The notes: generated by a model not told the origin, from the sequence alone. 57,970 nucleotides of DNA from B3-G11 sp036985855 (GCA_036985855.1 BTQL01000008.1:1-57970), one strand, 5' to 3'. Positions 49,360 to 57,803 are shown, numbered from the stretch's first letter. Numbers and translations are program-made.

Positions 49360-50361
49360 ATGGACGAACTCGAAGAACTCAACCAGGACGCACCGGGACG
49401 GATCGACGCGGCAGCAACAATCGCCGAGCTCGATGACCTCGAGGCGGAAACGGTCGGACGAAGATCGCCGATCGGTGAAGCTCGTCGAGGACTCGGTGCG
49501 ATAGAGGACCCCGCCGAACGGGGGGCCGCGGGCAAGGCGATCAACGAAGTCGCTGTTGCTCTCACCACCCGGATCGCTGCCAGACGAGGCGCGCTCGAAG
49601 TCATCGAAATGAACACCATGCTCGAAGCGGACAGGGTCGATGCGACATTGCCGGGACGAGTGCCGAAGAGGGGAACGCATCACCTGATTCAGCAAACGAT
49701 CGATGAGATCGTCGACATCTTCGTTGGACTCGGGTACCAGATGGTCGAGGGACCGGAAGCGGAATCCGGTTTCTACAACTTCACGGCTCTCAACATCCCT
49801 GAGACGCATCCGTCGAGGCACGAGAGCGATACGTTCTACCTCGACTATGGCGACGACGAGGAGGAGGTCCTGCTGCGGACCCATACATCGCCGATGCAGG
49901 CGCGATTCATGGAATCGCACGAGCCTCCCGCGTATATCGTCGTGCCGGGAAAGGTCTTCCGATCCGATGCCATCGACTCAACACACCTTCCGGTGTTCCA
50001 CCAGATCGAGGGGCTGGCCGTTGATGACAACATCACATTCGGAGACCTGAAGGGCACCCTTGCCGAGTTCGCCCGTCAGTACTTCGGAATGGACACAAAA
50101 GTGAAGTTCATCCCGCACTACTTCCCATTCACCGAGCCGTCGGCTGAGCTGCATGCCTACACCCAGGACAGATGGATCGAGCTTCTCGGGTGTGGAATGG
50201 TGAACCCTGCTGTCTTCGAACACGTTGGATACGATCCCCAGGCCCTTTCCGGGTTCGCGTTCGGTATGGGCGTCGAGAGGATGGCGATGGTTCGCCACGG
50301 CATCACCGATCTGCGTACGTTCGTCGATCCTGACGTCAGGACGCTGGAGCAGTTCAGATGA
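49360..50361 (+). CDS. pheS: Phenylalanyl-tRNA synthetase alpha subunit
   Basis: Catalytic subunit of the heterotetramer. The 333-residue protein has an N-terminal coiled-coil arm (about 1-85) that grips tRNA, GTHHLIQQTIDEIVDIF, motif 1/2 with FNFTALNIPETHPSR, HTSPMQAR, the motif 2 loop and GFAFGMGVERMAM (motif 3). The ATG at 49360 fits the promoter; the frame from 49312 extends upstream of the -10. ATGA overlap with pheT. Confidence 0.96.
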   Translation: MDELEELNQDAPGRIDAAATIAELDDLEAETVGRRSPIGEARRGLGAIEDPAERGAAGKAINEVAVALTTRIAARRGALEVIEMNTMLEADRVDATLPGRVPKRGTHHLIQQTIDEIVDIFVGLGYQMVEGPEAESGFYNFTALNIPETHPSRHESDTFYLDYGDDEEEVLLRTHTSPMQARFMESHEPPAYIVVPGKVFRSDAIDSTHLPVFHQIEGLAVDDNITFGDLKGTLAEFARQYFGMDTKVKFIPHYFPFTEPSAELHAYTQDRWIELLGCGMVNPAVFEHVGYDPQALSGFAFGMGVERMAMVRHGITDLRTFVDPDVRTLEQFR

Positions 50362-52757
50362 AACTCACGCTGTCCTGGCTAAGAGAGTTCATCGACATTC
50401 CCACCAGCGATCCAGAAGAGATCGCTGAGGCATTCGAAAGCCTTGGTCATGAGATCGAGGAATGGCATGTGATCGAGCCTTCGTTCTCCGGCGTGGTTGT
50501 CGGCGAGGTGCTTGAAGTCGCTGCGCACCCGAATGCCGACAAGGTCAGGCTCACGAAGGTCGACGTCGGCGACGAGGTACTCGACATCGTCTGTGGAGCA
50601 TGGAACTTCGAGGCAGGCGCCGTCGTGCCGGTCGCGGTTCCCGGAGCCGTACTCGCCGGAAATCTCGAGATCACTCGCCGTGAGATCCGTGGTGTCATAT
50701 CAAACGGCATGATCTGTTCCGAGATAGAGCTTGAACTTGGCGACGAAGCCGAGGGAATCATGGTGCTCAACGATGACTATCCCGTCGCTCGTGACATGGT
50801 CGGCGAATCGTTTGCTCCTGTTCTCGGGTTTCCTGATGTCTACTACGAGGTCGGCGTCACTCCGAACCGGCCGGACTGTCTCTCGGTCTACGGCCTTGCT
50901 CGCGATCTCGCCGCTTTCTATGACGCACCGCTCAGAGATCCAAATATCGGCGTCGAGGAATCAGGTCCGCCCTCCGTGGTGCATGTCACGATCGATGATG
51001 CCGTCGCATGCCCGAGGTTCGCCGGTCGACAGGTTCGTGGTATCACGGTCGGAGTATCGCCGCACTGGTTGCGCCGGAGGCTCGGCCAAGCGGGCGTTCG
51101 GCCGATCTCGAACGTCGTGGATGCTTCGAACTACGCAATGATCGAGTTCGGGCATCCAACACACGCCTTCGATGTCGACCGCCTCGGTGACACGATTCAC
51201 GTGCGAATGGCCAACAACGGTGAGTCGATCCGCACACTCGACGATCAGGAACGCGAACTCACGTCGTCCGACATAGTCGTCACCGACGGCAGCCGGATCG
51301 TTGCCATCGGGGGAGTGATGGGCGGAGCCGCAATCGAGGTTCACGTCGGGACAACGGACGTCTTCATCGAAGCTGCCTACTGGAACCCGGCGAGCATCCT
51401 CATGACATCGAAACGATTGGGGCTCCGCTCTGAAGCGTCTGCCCGATTCGAACGCGGCGCTGATCCGTCTTTTTGTCCTCTCGGCGCGGACAGGGTCGCT
51501 CAACTTCTCACGGACATCGCTGGAGGTTCACCCGCTCCCGAGCCCGTCGACGTCGATCCCGGTCAGATCAGACCGTGGACCGTTTCCTATCCATTGTCCG
51601 AAACGGAACGGATACTGGGCATTGCGCTCGATTCTCACACGACATCCGACCTGCTCACGAGGCTCGGTTTCGATGTGAGCGGTACGGATCCCCTTGTGGT
51701 GACGGTGCCGACCAGGCGTCCAGATGTGCGAGCGCCTGTCGACCTCATAGAGGAGATAGCACGGCTGCACGGTTTCGATGGTATTCCCGACACCGTTCCG
51801 CAGGGCCCTGGTGGCGGCCTGTCGTACCGGGAGCGCCGCATGCGATTGATCCGTGACATCATGGTCGGCGCCGGCTACTACCAGCTGATCGGCTTCTCCT
51901 TCATTGGACGCGTCGATCTCGACCGACTCGGTCTCGAGCCGGGCCACCCGGCCAGGGCGAGTATCAACATCGTGAACCCGCTGAACGAGACCGAAGGCGT
52001 CATGCGGACCACGCTCCTCCCCGGACTGCTGAAAGCTGCGTCACTGGGAATCGCACGAAAGAACGAGACGGCGAGGCTTTACGAGATCGGCAAGGTATTC
52101 CTGCCCGGCACAGGCAAACTGCCTGAGCAACCGGACAGACTCGCCTTTCTTCTTGCGGGTGAAGACAGCGGCGATTGGCTCTCGCAGGCGGTCGACTTCG
52201 ATATGTTCGATGGGACCGGAATGTGGACATCTCTCGCGGACAAGCTCGGAATAGCGAATGCAGAGATTCGCCAGACCTACGTCGCACCATTCCACCCGGG
52301 AAGGTGCGCCGAGATCGTCATCGACGATGCGGTGATCGGGACGGTCGGCGAGATCCATCCGAAGGTGCTCGAAGCCTTCGACCTCTCCGGCAGAGTGGTT
52401 GCCGCAGAGCTCGACCTCGACGCCCTCGTTCTCGAACGAAGCCAGTGGCAATACACATCGCCGAGCGCCTTCCCTCCGGTCGTCTTCGACCTCGCTTTCG
52501 CGCTCGACGATGACGTTGCGACCTCGACCCTGCTCCGCGCAGTACAGGACGGTGCAGCGGGGCTCTTTGACAGCGTGACCGTGTTCGACGTCTTCGAAGG
52601 GGCATCGATCGGAGAGGGACGAAAGTCGATCGCTGTCAGGATCCATCTCAGAGCGCCAGACCGAACACTGACAGATGAAGAGGTTTCGCCTGTTCGCAAG
52701 GCGATAGCCAATAGCGTGGTTGCCGCCACCGGCGGAGAACTTCGAGGTAAGGCCTGA
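50358..52757 (+). CDS. pheT: Phenylalanyl-tRNA synthetase beta subunit
   Basis: The 799-residue subunit shows the full bacterial layout: an EMAP/OB tRNA-binding domain (about 40-150, VVVGEVLEVAAHPNADKVRLTKVDVG), the B3/B4 editing domain (GQAGVRPISNVVDASNYAMIEFGHPTHAFD), B5, the class II-like core with ARFERGADP, and a C-terminal anticodon-recognition fold (FPPVVFDLAFALDDDV). It overlaps pheS by four bases. Its TGA is preceded by C, making a CTGA where the next gene appears to start. Confidence 0.96.
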   Translation: MKLTLSWLREFIDIPTSDPEEIAEAFESLGHEIEEWHVIEPSFSGVVVGEVLEVAAHPNADKVRLTKVDVGDEVLDIVCGAWNFEAGAVVPVAVPGAVLAGNLEITRREIRGVISNGMICSEIELELGDEAEGIMVLNDDYPVARDMVGESFAPVLGFPDVYYEVGVTPNRPDCLSVYGLARDLAAFYDAPLRDPNIGVEESGPPSVVHVTIDDAVACPRFAGRQVRGITVGVSPHWLRRRLGQAGVRPISNVVDASNYAMIEFGHPTHAFDVDRLGDTIHVRMANNGESIRTLDDQERELTSSDIVVTDGSRIVAIGGVMGGAAIEVHVGTTDVFIEAAYWNPASILMTSKRLGLRSEASARFERGADPSFCPLGADRVAQLLTDIAGGSPAPEPVDVDPGQIRPWTVSYPLSETERILGIALDSHTTSDLLTRLGFDVSGTDPLVVTVPTRRPDVRAPVDLIEEIARLHGFDGIPDTVPQGPGGGLSYRERRMRLIRDIMVGAGYYQLIGFSFIGRVDLDRLGLEPGHPARASINIVNPLNETEGVMRTTLLPGLLKAASLGIARKNETARLYEIGKVFLPGTGKLPEQPDRLAFLLAGEDSGDWLSQAVDFDMFDGTGMWTSLADKLGIANAEIRQTYVAPFHPGRCAEIVIDDAVIGTVGEIHPKVLEAFDLSGRVVAAELDLDALVLERSQWQYTSPSAFPPVVFDLAFALDDDVATSTLLRAVQDGAAGLFDSVTVFDVFEGASIGEGRKSIAVRIHLRAPDRTLTDEEVSPVRKAIANSVVAATGGELRGKA

Positions 52758-53308
52758 TACCAGCAGTCGACCTGGCTTTCCTCGAACTGGATTCCCCATC
52801 GGCAGCGATCCAGCTTCTCGGAGCCGTTGTCACGAGCCTGGTCGGCGAATTGACCGTTTCCATCCGCTTGAACGAGGTCGAGGCATACCTCGGCACACAA
52901 GACCCGGCCAGCCACGCATACCGATCCCGAACTCCACGGAACGAACCGATGTTCGCATGTGCCGGAACGCTCTATGTGTATCGGTCCTACGGCATCCATT
53001 GGTGCGTGAACATCGTCACGGGAGGGGTGAACGATCCTCAGGCTGTACTCCTACGCGGAGGCGCTGTGATCGATGGCGCGAGCGCTGCGATCGAACGCCG
53101 TGGGCGCCGTGATCATCTTGCCGACGGACCAGGAAAACTCTCACAGGCTCTCGGGGTCACAGGATCGGACTCAGGGTCGTTGCTCGGAGCAGGTTCTGTT
53201 TCCATCACCTCCCTCCCATCCTCTGAGCCGGCATACACGATCACGCCGAGGATCGGAATCAGCTCTGGAGCAGACACGTTGTTGAGATTCGTCCTTGTCG
53301 AGCAATAG
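52754..53308 (+). CDS. mpg: 3-Methyladenine DNA glycosylase (AAG/Mpg family), CTG start
   Basis: Excises alkylated purines. The core is clear: NEVEAYLGTQDPASHAYRSR with the catalytic Glu, MFACAGTLYVYRSYGIHWCVNIVTG, and a PGKLSQALGVT loop. A TTG at 52850 would give 152 residues and lose the conserved N-terminal strand (AVDLAFLELDSPSAAIQLLG), which resembles the family pattern of a hydrophobic lead-in followed by LLG. The frame is open only back to a stop at 52748, with no ATG, GTG or TTG. I propose CTG 52754, overlapping the pheT stop as CTGA, with GAGG six bases upstream; ATA 52757 is the alternative. Length is then 184 residues, near the family norm. Confidence 0.88.
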   Translation: MIPAVDLAFLELDSPSAAIQLLGAVVTSLVGELTVSIRLNEVEAYLGTQDPASHAYRSRTPRNEPMFACAGTLYVYRSYGIHWCVNIVTGGVNDPQAVLLRGGAVIDGASAAIERRGRRDHLADGPGKLSQALGVTGSDSGSLLGAGSVSITSLPSSEPAYTITPRIGISSGADTLLRFVLVEQ

Positions 53309-53335
53309 TGCAACGGATGCCCGGCGCGGGGCCGC

Positions 53336-53341
53336 TAGCCT
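53336..53341 (+). promoter_or_regulatory. Predicted -10 element for tyrS
   Basis: TAGCCT, 10 bases before the tyrS ATG; same hexamer as the queA promoter. Confidence 0.45.
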
Positions 53342-53351
53342 CCGACCGAAC

Positions 53352-54530
53352 ATGGCATCCCCACAAGAACAGTTCGAATACATCACCAGGACTGTTGATG
53401 TCGCGCTGCCTGAGGGCGAACTCATGCGCCAACTCGAGCGCGAGGAGCCGCTACGGGTGAAACTCGGGGTCGACCCGACAGCTCCAGATGTGACGTTGGG
53501 ATGGGCGGTCGTTTTCGATCTCCTGAGGCGATTCCAAGAAGTGGGCCACACCGCTGTCTTGATCCTTGGAGACTTCACAGCCCAGGTCGGGGATCCATCG
53601 GAGAAGAGCTCAACTCGCAGGAGAGTCTCGTCCGAAGACGTGGACGCCTATGTCAACGCATGTTTGCCAACGATCCGCTCACTCCTGCTGGAGGAACGCC
53701 TCGAGATTCGGCGCAACAGCGAATGGCTTGCCCCGATGGACATGGCGGGCGTGCTCGAGCTCACCGCGAAGGTGACCGTGTCGAGGCTCATGGACCGCGA
53801 GGACTTCTCGAGAAGATGGAAAGCGAACGAGCCGATCTCGCTCATCGAGCTCATGTACCCCATTCTGCAAGGAACGGATTCGGTCGCGGTCAACGCTGAT
53901 GTCGAGATCGGTGGAAACGACCAGCTGTTGAACCTGCTGATGGGACGAGATCTCCAGGAACGAGCGGGTCAGCTGCCTCAGTCCGTTGCGACCGTCCCAT
54001 TGCTGGTCGGTACGGACGGCGTCAAGAAGATGTCTCAGTCTCTTGGCAACTACATCTCTGTCCGCAGCGACGCGAACGACATGTTCGGCAAGACGATGTC
54101 GATTCCCGACGAGCTCATGCCCCAGTGGTTTCGTCTCGCGGCAGGAGCATCGGACGAAGAGGTCGAAAGCGGTTCCACGCATCCAGGAGAGTTGAAGCGT
54201 GACCTCGCTCGCAGGATCGTCGACAAGTATCACGGTGAGGGAGCCGGGCGAGAGGCCGAGGCCGCCTTCGACCGGATCTTCAAGCAGAGGCAAACCCCCA
54301 GCGATGTGCCTACCGCTGATCTACCAAACGACGATCCCGTATGGTTGCCCAAGGCACTCGCCGACGCAAACCTGGTCGCCTCCAACGGTGAAGCGAGACG
54401 TCTGATCGAACAGGGCGCCGTCAAAATCGATGGCCGGCGCGTCGACGATGAGTCGATCGCTCGCCACCTGCTAGAGAATGCCACGGTGCAGGTCGGGAAA
54501 CGCCGCTTCGTCAAGTTCGTGCAGTCATAA
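53352..54530 (+). CDS. tyrS: Tyrosyl-tRNA synthetase
   Basis: Class I synthetase of the TyrZ-like group. The 392-residue protein has the Rossmann core with LRVKLGVDPTAPDVTLGW, ILGDFTAQVGDPS, EIGGNDQLLNLLMGRDLQ, and a C-terminal S4 RNA-binding domain (SNGEARRLIEQGAVKIDGRRV). Both signature motifs vary: HIGH reads TLGW (48-51) and KMSKS reads KMSQS (226-230). The remainder is well conserved, so it is probably active. The frame from 53295 overlaps the glycosylase gene and precedes the promoter. A large hairpin follows the stop. Confidence 0.93.
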   Translation: MASPQEQFEYITRTVDVALPEGELMRQLEREEPLRVKLGVDPTAPDVTLGWAVVFDLLRRFQEVGHTAVLILGDFTAQVGDPSEKSSTRRRVSSEDVDAYVNACLPTIRSLLLEERLEIRRNSEWLAPMDMAGVLELTAKVTVSRLMDREDFSRRWKANEPISLIELMYPILQGTDSVAVNADVEIGGNDQLLNLLMGRDLQERAGQLPQSVATVPLLVGTDGVKKMSQSLGNYISVRSDANDMFGKTMSIPDELMPQWFRLAAGASDEEVESGSTHPGELKRDLARRIVDKYHGEGAGREAEAAFDRIFKQRQTPSDVPTADLPNDDPVWLPKALADANLVASNGEARRLIEQGAVKIDGRRVDDESIARHLLENATVQVGKRRFVKFVQS

Positions 54531-54544
54531 CCCCCCTCCCTGAC

Positions 54545-54594
54545 CGTTCTTGCGTCCCTCAGGGCGGTATATCGCCCTGAGGGACGCAAGAACG
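54545..54594 (+). terminator. 22-bp perfect inverted repeat after tyrS
   Basis: Arms 54545-54566 and 54573-54594 are exact reverse complements (outer ends CGTTCTTGCG and CGCAAGAACG), with a six-base loop GTATAT. It lies between tyrS and the DUF308-DUF389 gene. There is no T-run on either side, but such a strong hairpin could end transcription or protect the 3' end; it might also be a mobile palindromic repeat. Confidence 0.55.
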
Positions 54595-54627
54595 AAGAAA
54601 GTTCCCAGGTGCACGAACGGCTGCTGC

Positions 54628-54633
54628 TAGATT
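54628..54633 (+). promoter_or_regulatory. Predicted -10 element for the DUF308-DUF389 gene
   Basis: TAGATT, seven bases before the ATG at 54641. Confidence 0.5.
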
Positions 54634-54640
54634 CTCGGCC

Positions 54641-56206
54641 ATGCGCACAAGAATCCGGGGGCAGGACGTCGACTGGTGGAACCCAGCGACACAGCGCGGC
54701 TCCATATTCATCGCTGTTGGGATCTTCCTGCTCGCCGTACCGCAGGCATCGACGCGTTTACTCGCACTCGCCCTGGCTATCGGACTGATCCTCACGGGCG
54801 GAACGGACCTGTGGAACGCGGCCCGCGTCAGACCAATCCCCTGGACAACCGTAGGTCTCGGGTTGCTCTCTTTGTTCGTTGGGGTAGGAATCCTCGCGTT
54901 ACCCGAGCTTGCGTTCGTTCGGATTGCACAGACGTTCGCCGTTCTGCTCGCCATTCGTGGTGTGATGGTTGTCCTTTTGGCGCTTCGTTCGAGACGAACC
55001 TCGGATGCCTGGACATTCAATCTCGTGCGCGGCGGATTGTCGATCGCCGCAGCCGGCGTCATATTCGTGCTTCCGGACGCCATTGAAACCGGACTCCTGC
55101 TCACGATCGCCGCCACAGCGCTCATCTCGGGAGCGATCATGATCAGTTACGGCCTGTCGAACGCCGATGCTGAACATCTCGGTGCAGTCGAGCTCGGAGG
55201 TTTCATCAAACGTTGGTTGAACCAGCGCGACGTCGGTGAGGAGATGCGCCTCGATGTGATCGACAACCTCTATTTCGAAGACCCCGATTCGTCCCAAAAA
55301 CAGGTCGGGTTCTGGGTATTGCTCATACTGTCCACCACGATCGCCACGCTTGGCATCCTCGCAGACTCGACGGCAGTCGTGATCGGTGCGATGCTTGTCG
55401 CTCCCTTGATGACTCCGATTCTTGGCGTGAGTGCCGGCATTGTCAACGGATGGATGTCGAGAGTGGCCAGGGCCTTTGGTACGGTCGTCGCAGGCGTTGC
55501 AGTTTCGATCTTCACGGCCTGGATCGTTGCCCTATGGGCGCCGCACCTCGTTCCGATCACGTCCAACGCGCAGGTGATTTCCCGTATCTCTCCCACGCTC
55601 ATCGACATGATGATTGCAGTCGCAGCCGGCGCTGCAGGGGCATATGCAACGGTTGACAAACGTGTCTCTTCCTCGATTACCGGAGTCGCGATTGCTGTGG
55701 CACTCGTCCCGCCACTCGGTGTTGTTGGTGTGACGCTCACCGCTGGAGCGTACGGCGATGCCGGCGGAGCATTCCTCCTCTTCTTGACGAACCTCGTGTC
55801 GATCATCCTTGCAGCGTCGCTTGTCTTCGTGCTCACGGGTTTTGCCCTCATCGCAAAGCTCCACGAGAATCGAGAGAAGATGAAGACGGTCATCATCACC
55901 GTGCTACTCGGCGCTCTCATCGTGCTCGTACCGCTCACGTTCACCTCTGAGGGGATCCTGACTTCGGCTTCGAGACAATCGACGGCTCAGACCGCGTCTG
56001 AAAAGTGGCTCGAGAATCAAGACGGTCTTCGTCTCATGAAGGTCGTAGTGAAGGGGAACGAAGTGGAAATCACCATCGCAGGACAAGGTGACATCCCCCC
56101 GTTGTCCAGTCTGAACGAGCTGCTTTCGGACTCCTTCGGAACCCCGACGATCGCCATCGTCGAGTACTTTCCATCACAGCGCCTGACGGTAGAGAACAAT
56201 CCGTGA
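54641..56206 (+). CDS. Membrane protein with DUF308 (HdeD-like) and DUF389 domains
   Basis: The 521-residue protein has about 12 predicted membrane segments in two blocks. Residues 20-175 carry six short helices like the DUF308/HdeD family (acid-stress membrane proteins of unknown mechanism). After a polar linker (about 180-220, with GGFIKRWLNQRDVGEEMRLD), residues 225-420 match DUF389, including VVIGAMLVAPLMTPILG and VAIAVALVPPLGVVGV. The last 90 residues form a soluble domain (SEKWLENQDGLRLMKVVV ... TIAIVEYFPSQ). No function can be assigned; a transport or membrane-stress role is possible. It stands alone with its own promoter. Confidence 0.82.
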   Translation: MRTRIRGQDVDWWNPATQRGSIFIAVGIFLLAVPQASTRLLALALAIGLILTGGTDLWNAARVRPIPWTTVGLGLLSLFVGVGILALPELAFVRIAQTFAVLLAIRGVMVVLLALRSRRTSDAWTFNLVRGGLSIAAAGVIFVLPDAIETGLLLTIAATALISGAIMISYGLSNADAEHLGAVELGGFIKRWLNQRDVGEEMRLDVIDNLYFEDPDSSQKQVGFWVLLILSTTIATLGILADSTAVVIGAMLVAPLMTPILGVSAGIVNGWMSRVARAFGTVVAGVAVSIFTAWIVALWAPHLVPITSNAQVISRISPTLIDMMIAVAAGAAGAYATVDKRVSSSITGVAIAVALVPPLGVVGVTLTAGAYGDAGGAFLLFLTNLVSIILAASLVFVLTGFALIAKLHENREKMKTVIITVLLGALIVLVPLTFTSEGILTSASRQSTAQTASEKWLENQDGLRLMKVVVKGNEVEITIAGQGDIPPLSSLNELLSDSFGTPTIAIVEYFPSQRLTVENNP

Positions 56207-56226
56207 CGAGACGCGGATCTGCTTCG

Positions 56227-56232
56227 TATCAT
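56227..56232 (+). promoter_or_regulatory. Predicted -10 element for thiI
   Basis: TATCAT, six bases before the thiI ATG. Confidence 0.5.
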
Positions 56233-56238
56233 TGACCC

Positions 56239-57423
56239 ATGCCTGCCACGACGACTCTCCACGTCACGCTATCGGGCGACGTGTTCCTCAAGTCCCGGCG
56301 CACCCAGAAGCGGCTGATCAAACGCGTGAGGGCGAATCTCGATCATGCGATTCGCTCGGCGGGATACGACGGGCAAACGAAGAGGGTCGGCACACACAGA
56401 TTCGAACTCGACCCCTCGGATGCGTGCGTTGATGCAGTCCGATCCGCTGCGCTCTCGGTCTTCGGCCTCTCATCGGTCGATACGGTTCGCAGCATCGCAT
56501 TCGATGGCATCGAGAATCTCGCGAGGGCGGTGGCGGAGGTCACCGCGGACCAGGTGGATGGACACACCTTCGCGGCGCGAGTACAGCGTCGCGGAACACA
56601 CGAGTGGAACTCGATGGACCTCGCAAGACTCATCGGCACCGAGCTGCTCGAACGATCGGCCGGCGTAGATCTCTCGAACCCCGAAATCGAGGTGCACGTG
56701 ACCGTGCTTGATCAACGAGCATTTCTCGTGACGGACCATCAGAAAGCTGCCGGAGGCCTCCCGCTCGGAACCCAGGACCATGTGCTGTGTCTCGTGTCCG
56801 GAGGTTTCGACTCGGTGGTGGCGGCATGGATGCTGATGGCGAGAGGCTGCCCTGTTGACTTCGTTCACTTCTCACTGAACTGCGCACAATCGGACCATGC
56901 GATCGCCGTCGCTCGAGAATTGTGGTCACGCTGGGGCCACGGGACCGACCCAACCGTCCACCTTGTCGAATTCCAGCCCGTCAAGGACGCACTCTTGGAA
57001 CATGTCGACTCTCGAATGCGGCAGGTCACGCTCAAGGTGCTGATGGCGCGGGCCGCGAGCGAGATCGCTCAGGATGTCGGAATCGCAGCGCTGGTGACCG
57101 GGGATGCTCTGGGCCAGGTCTCGAGTCAGACTCTGCCCCACCTGGTTGCCGTCTCGAGATCGACAGAGACGCCGATCCTGCGACCGCTGCTGGGCCTACC
57201 AAAGGAGGCGATCATCGATTTCGCTCGCAAGGTCGGAACGGCGGAGCTATCTGCACGTGCGCAGGAATTCTGCGATCTTTCTGCTGGTGGACCCGTGGCC
57301 ACGGCCGCGACAGAGATCGCAATCGCAAACACAGTCGAACGGATCCCCGAAGAAGTGCTGGCCGACGTGGTCGTAACTCGCAAGGTCTTCGATCTCAAGG
57401 ACTGGACCCCTGGCCAGTTGTAG
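56239..57423 (+). CDS. thiI: tRNA 4-thiouridine synthase/thiamine sulfur-transfer protein ThiI
   Basis: ThiI adenylates tRNA U8 and transfers sulfur. The 394 residues comprise an N-terminal ferredoxin-like/THUMP region (SGDVFLKSRRTQKRL ... FAARVQRRGTHEWNS), and a PP-loop ATPase with LCLVSGGFDSVVAAW (SGGFDS 187-192), ALVTGDALGQVSSQTL and a cysteine in ARAQEFCDLS at the position of the catalytic PP-loop Cys. There is no C-terminal rhodanese domain, so the sulfur donor must interact directly or through another protein, as in Bacillus. Confidence 0.93.
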   Translation: MPATTTLHVTLSGDVFLKSRRTQKRLIKRVRANLDHAIRSAGYDGQTKRVGTHRFELDPSDACVDAVRSAALSVFGLSSVDTVRSIAFDGIENLARAVAEVTADQVDGHTFAARVQRRGTHEWNSMDLARLIGTELLERSAGVDLSNPEIEVHVTVLDQRAFLVTDHQKAAGGLPLGTQDHVLCLVSGGFDSVVAAWMLMARGCPVDFVHFSLNCAQSDHAIAVARELWSRWGHGTDPTVHLVEFQPVKDALLEHVDSRMRQVTLKVLMARAASEIAQDVGIAALVTGDALGQVSSQTLPHLVAVSRSTETPILRPLLGLPKEAIIDFARKVGTAELSARAQEFCDLSAGGPVATAATEIAIANTVERIPEEVLADVVVTRKVFDLKDWTPGQL

Positions 57424-57440
57424 GGCGAAAACGTGCCGCG

Positions 57441-57767
57441 TCAGCGATACATCGTTGTCACGATGCTCGCGAAGTCCTCGTCACCCAGCAGTCCGCGCGC
57501 ATTCAAGTCGGCAAGTCGTGCTATGTCGTCTGAGCCTGAAGGACCGACTTGTGTCGCCGAGCTCACGTTGTATGTGTCATCGTGTTTCGGACGAAGTGCG
57601 AAGTACAGGATCACACCGATGATCGGCAAGAAGATGATCGCTATTGCCCAGAGAGCTTTCGCCAGACCTGAATGCCTCGACGCAAAGAGGTCGACGAGCG
57701 CGAAACCCCATAGAAGAATGAGAGGGATCCAAATCGCCAGTATCCAAAAAAAGTCCCAAAAGTCCAT
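57441..57767 (-). CDS. Small membrane protein with PLDc_N-like and SHOCT domains
   Basis: The 108-residue protein has two membrane helices at the N-terminus (FWDFFWILAIWIPLILLWGFALVDLF, then ALWAIAIIFLPIIGVILYFAL), which resemble the PLDc_N (phospholipase D-nuclease N-terminal) domain, a variable acidic linker, and a short C-terminal helix pair (IARLADLNARGLLGDEDFASIV) typical of SHOCT. No catalytic residues are present. The ATG at 57767 has AAGGG eight bases upstream on this strand; ATG 57773 and GTG 57776 are too close to it. It converges on thiI. Function unknown. Confidence 0.82.
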   Translation of the reverse strand: MDFWDFFWILAIWIPLILLWGFALVDLFASRHSGLAKALWAIAIIFLPIIGVILYFALRPKHDDTYNVSSATQVGPSGSDDIARLADLNARGLLGDEDFASIVTTMYR

Positions 57768-57795
57768 AAGCATCACCCTTTTCTGACTGGCATCA

Positions 57796-57801
57796 AGTGT
57801 A
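57796..57801 (-). promoter_or_regulatory. Candidate -10 element for the SHOCT protein gene
   Basis: TACACT on the - strand, 28 bases before the ATG at 57767, leaving a leader with an SD. Confidence 0.35.
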
Positions 57802-57803
57802 GC

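Noticed and set aside
52850..53308. TTG 52850 as the glycosylase start
   Set aside because: It would cut off the family N-terminal strand and has no SD at a useful distance.
54538..54600. Calling the tyrS hairpin a standard intrinsic terminator
   Set aside because: Neither strand has a T-run after the stem, so only a tentative terminator call is justified.
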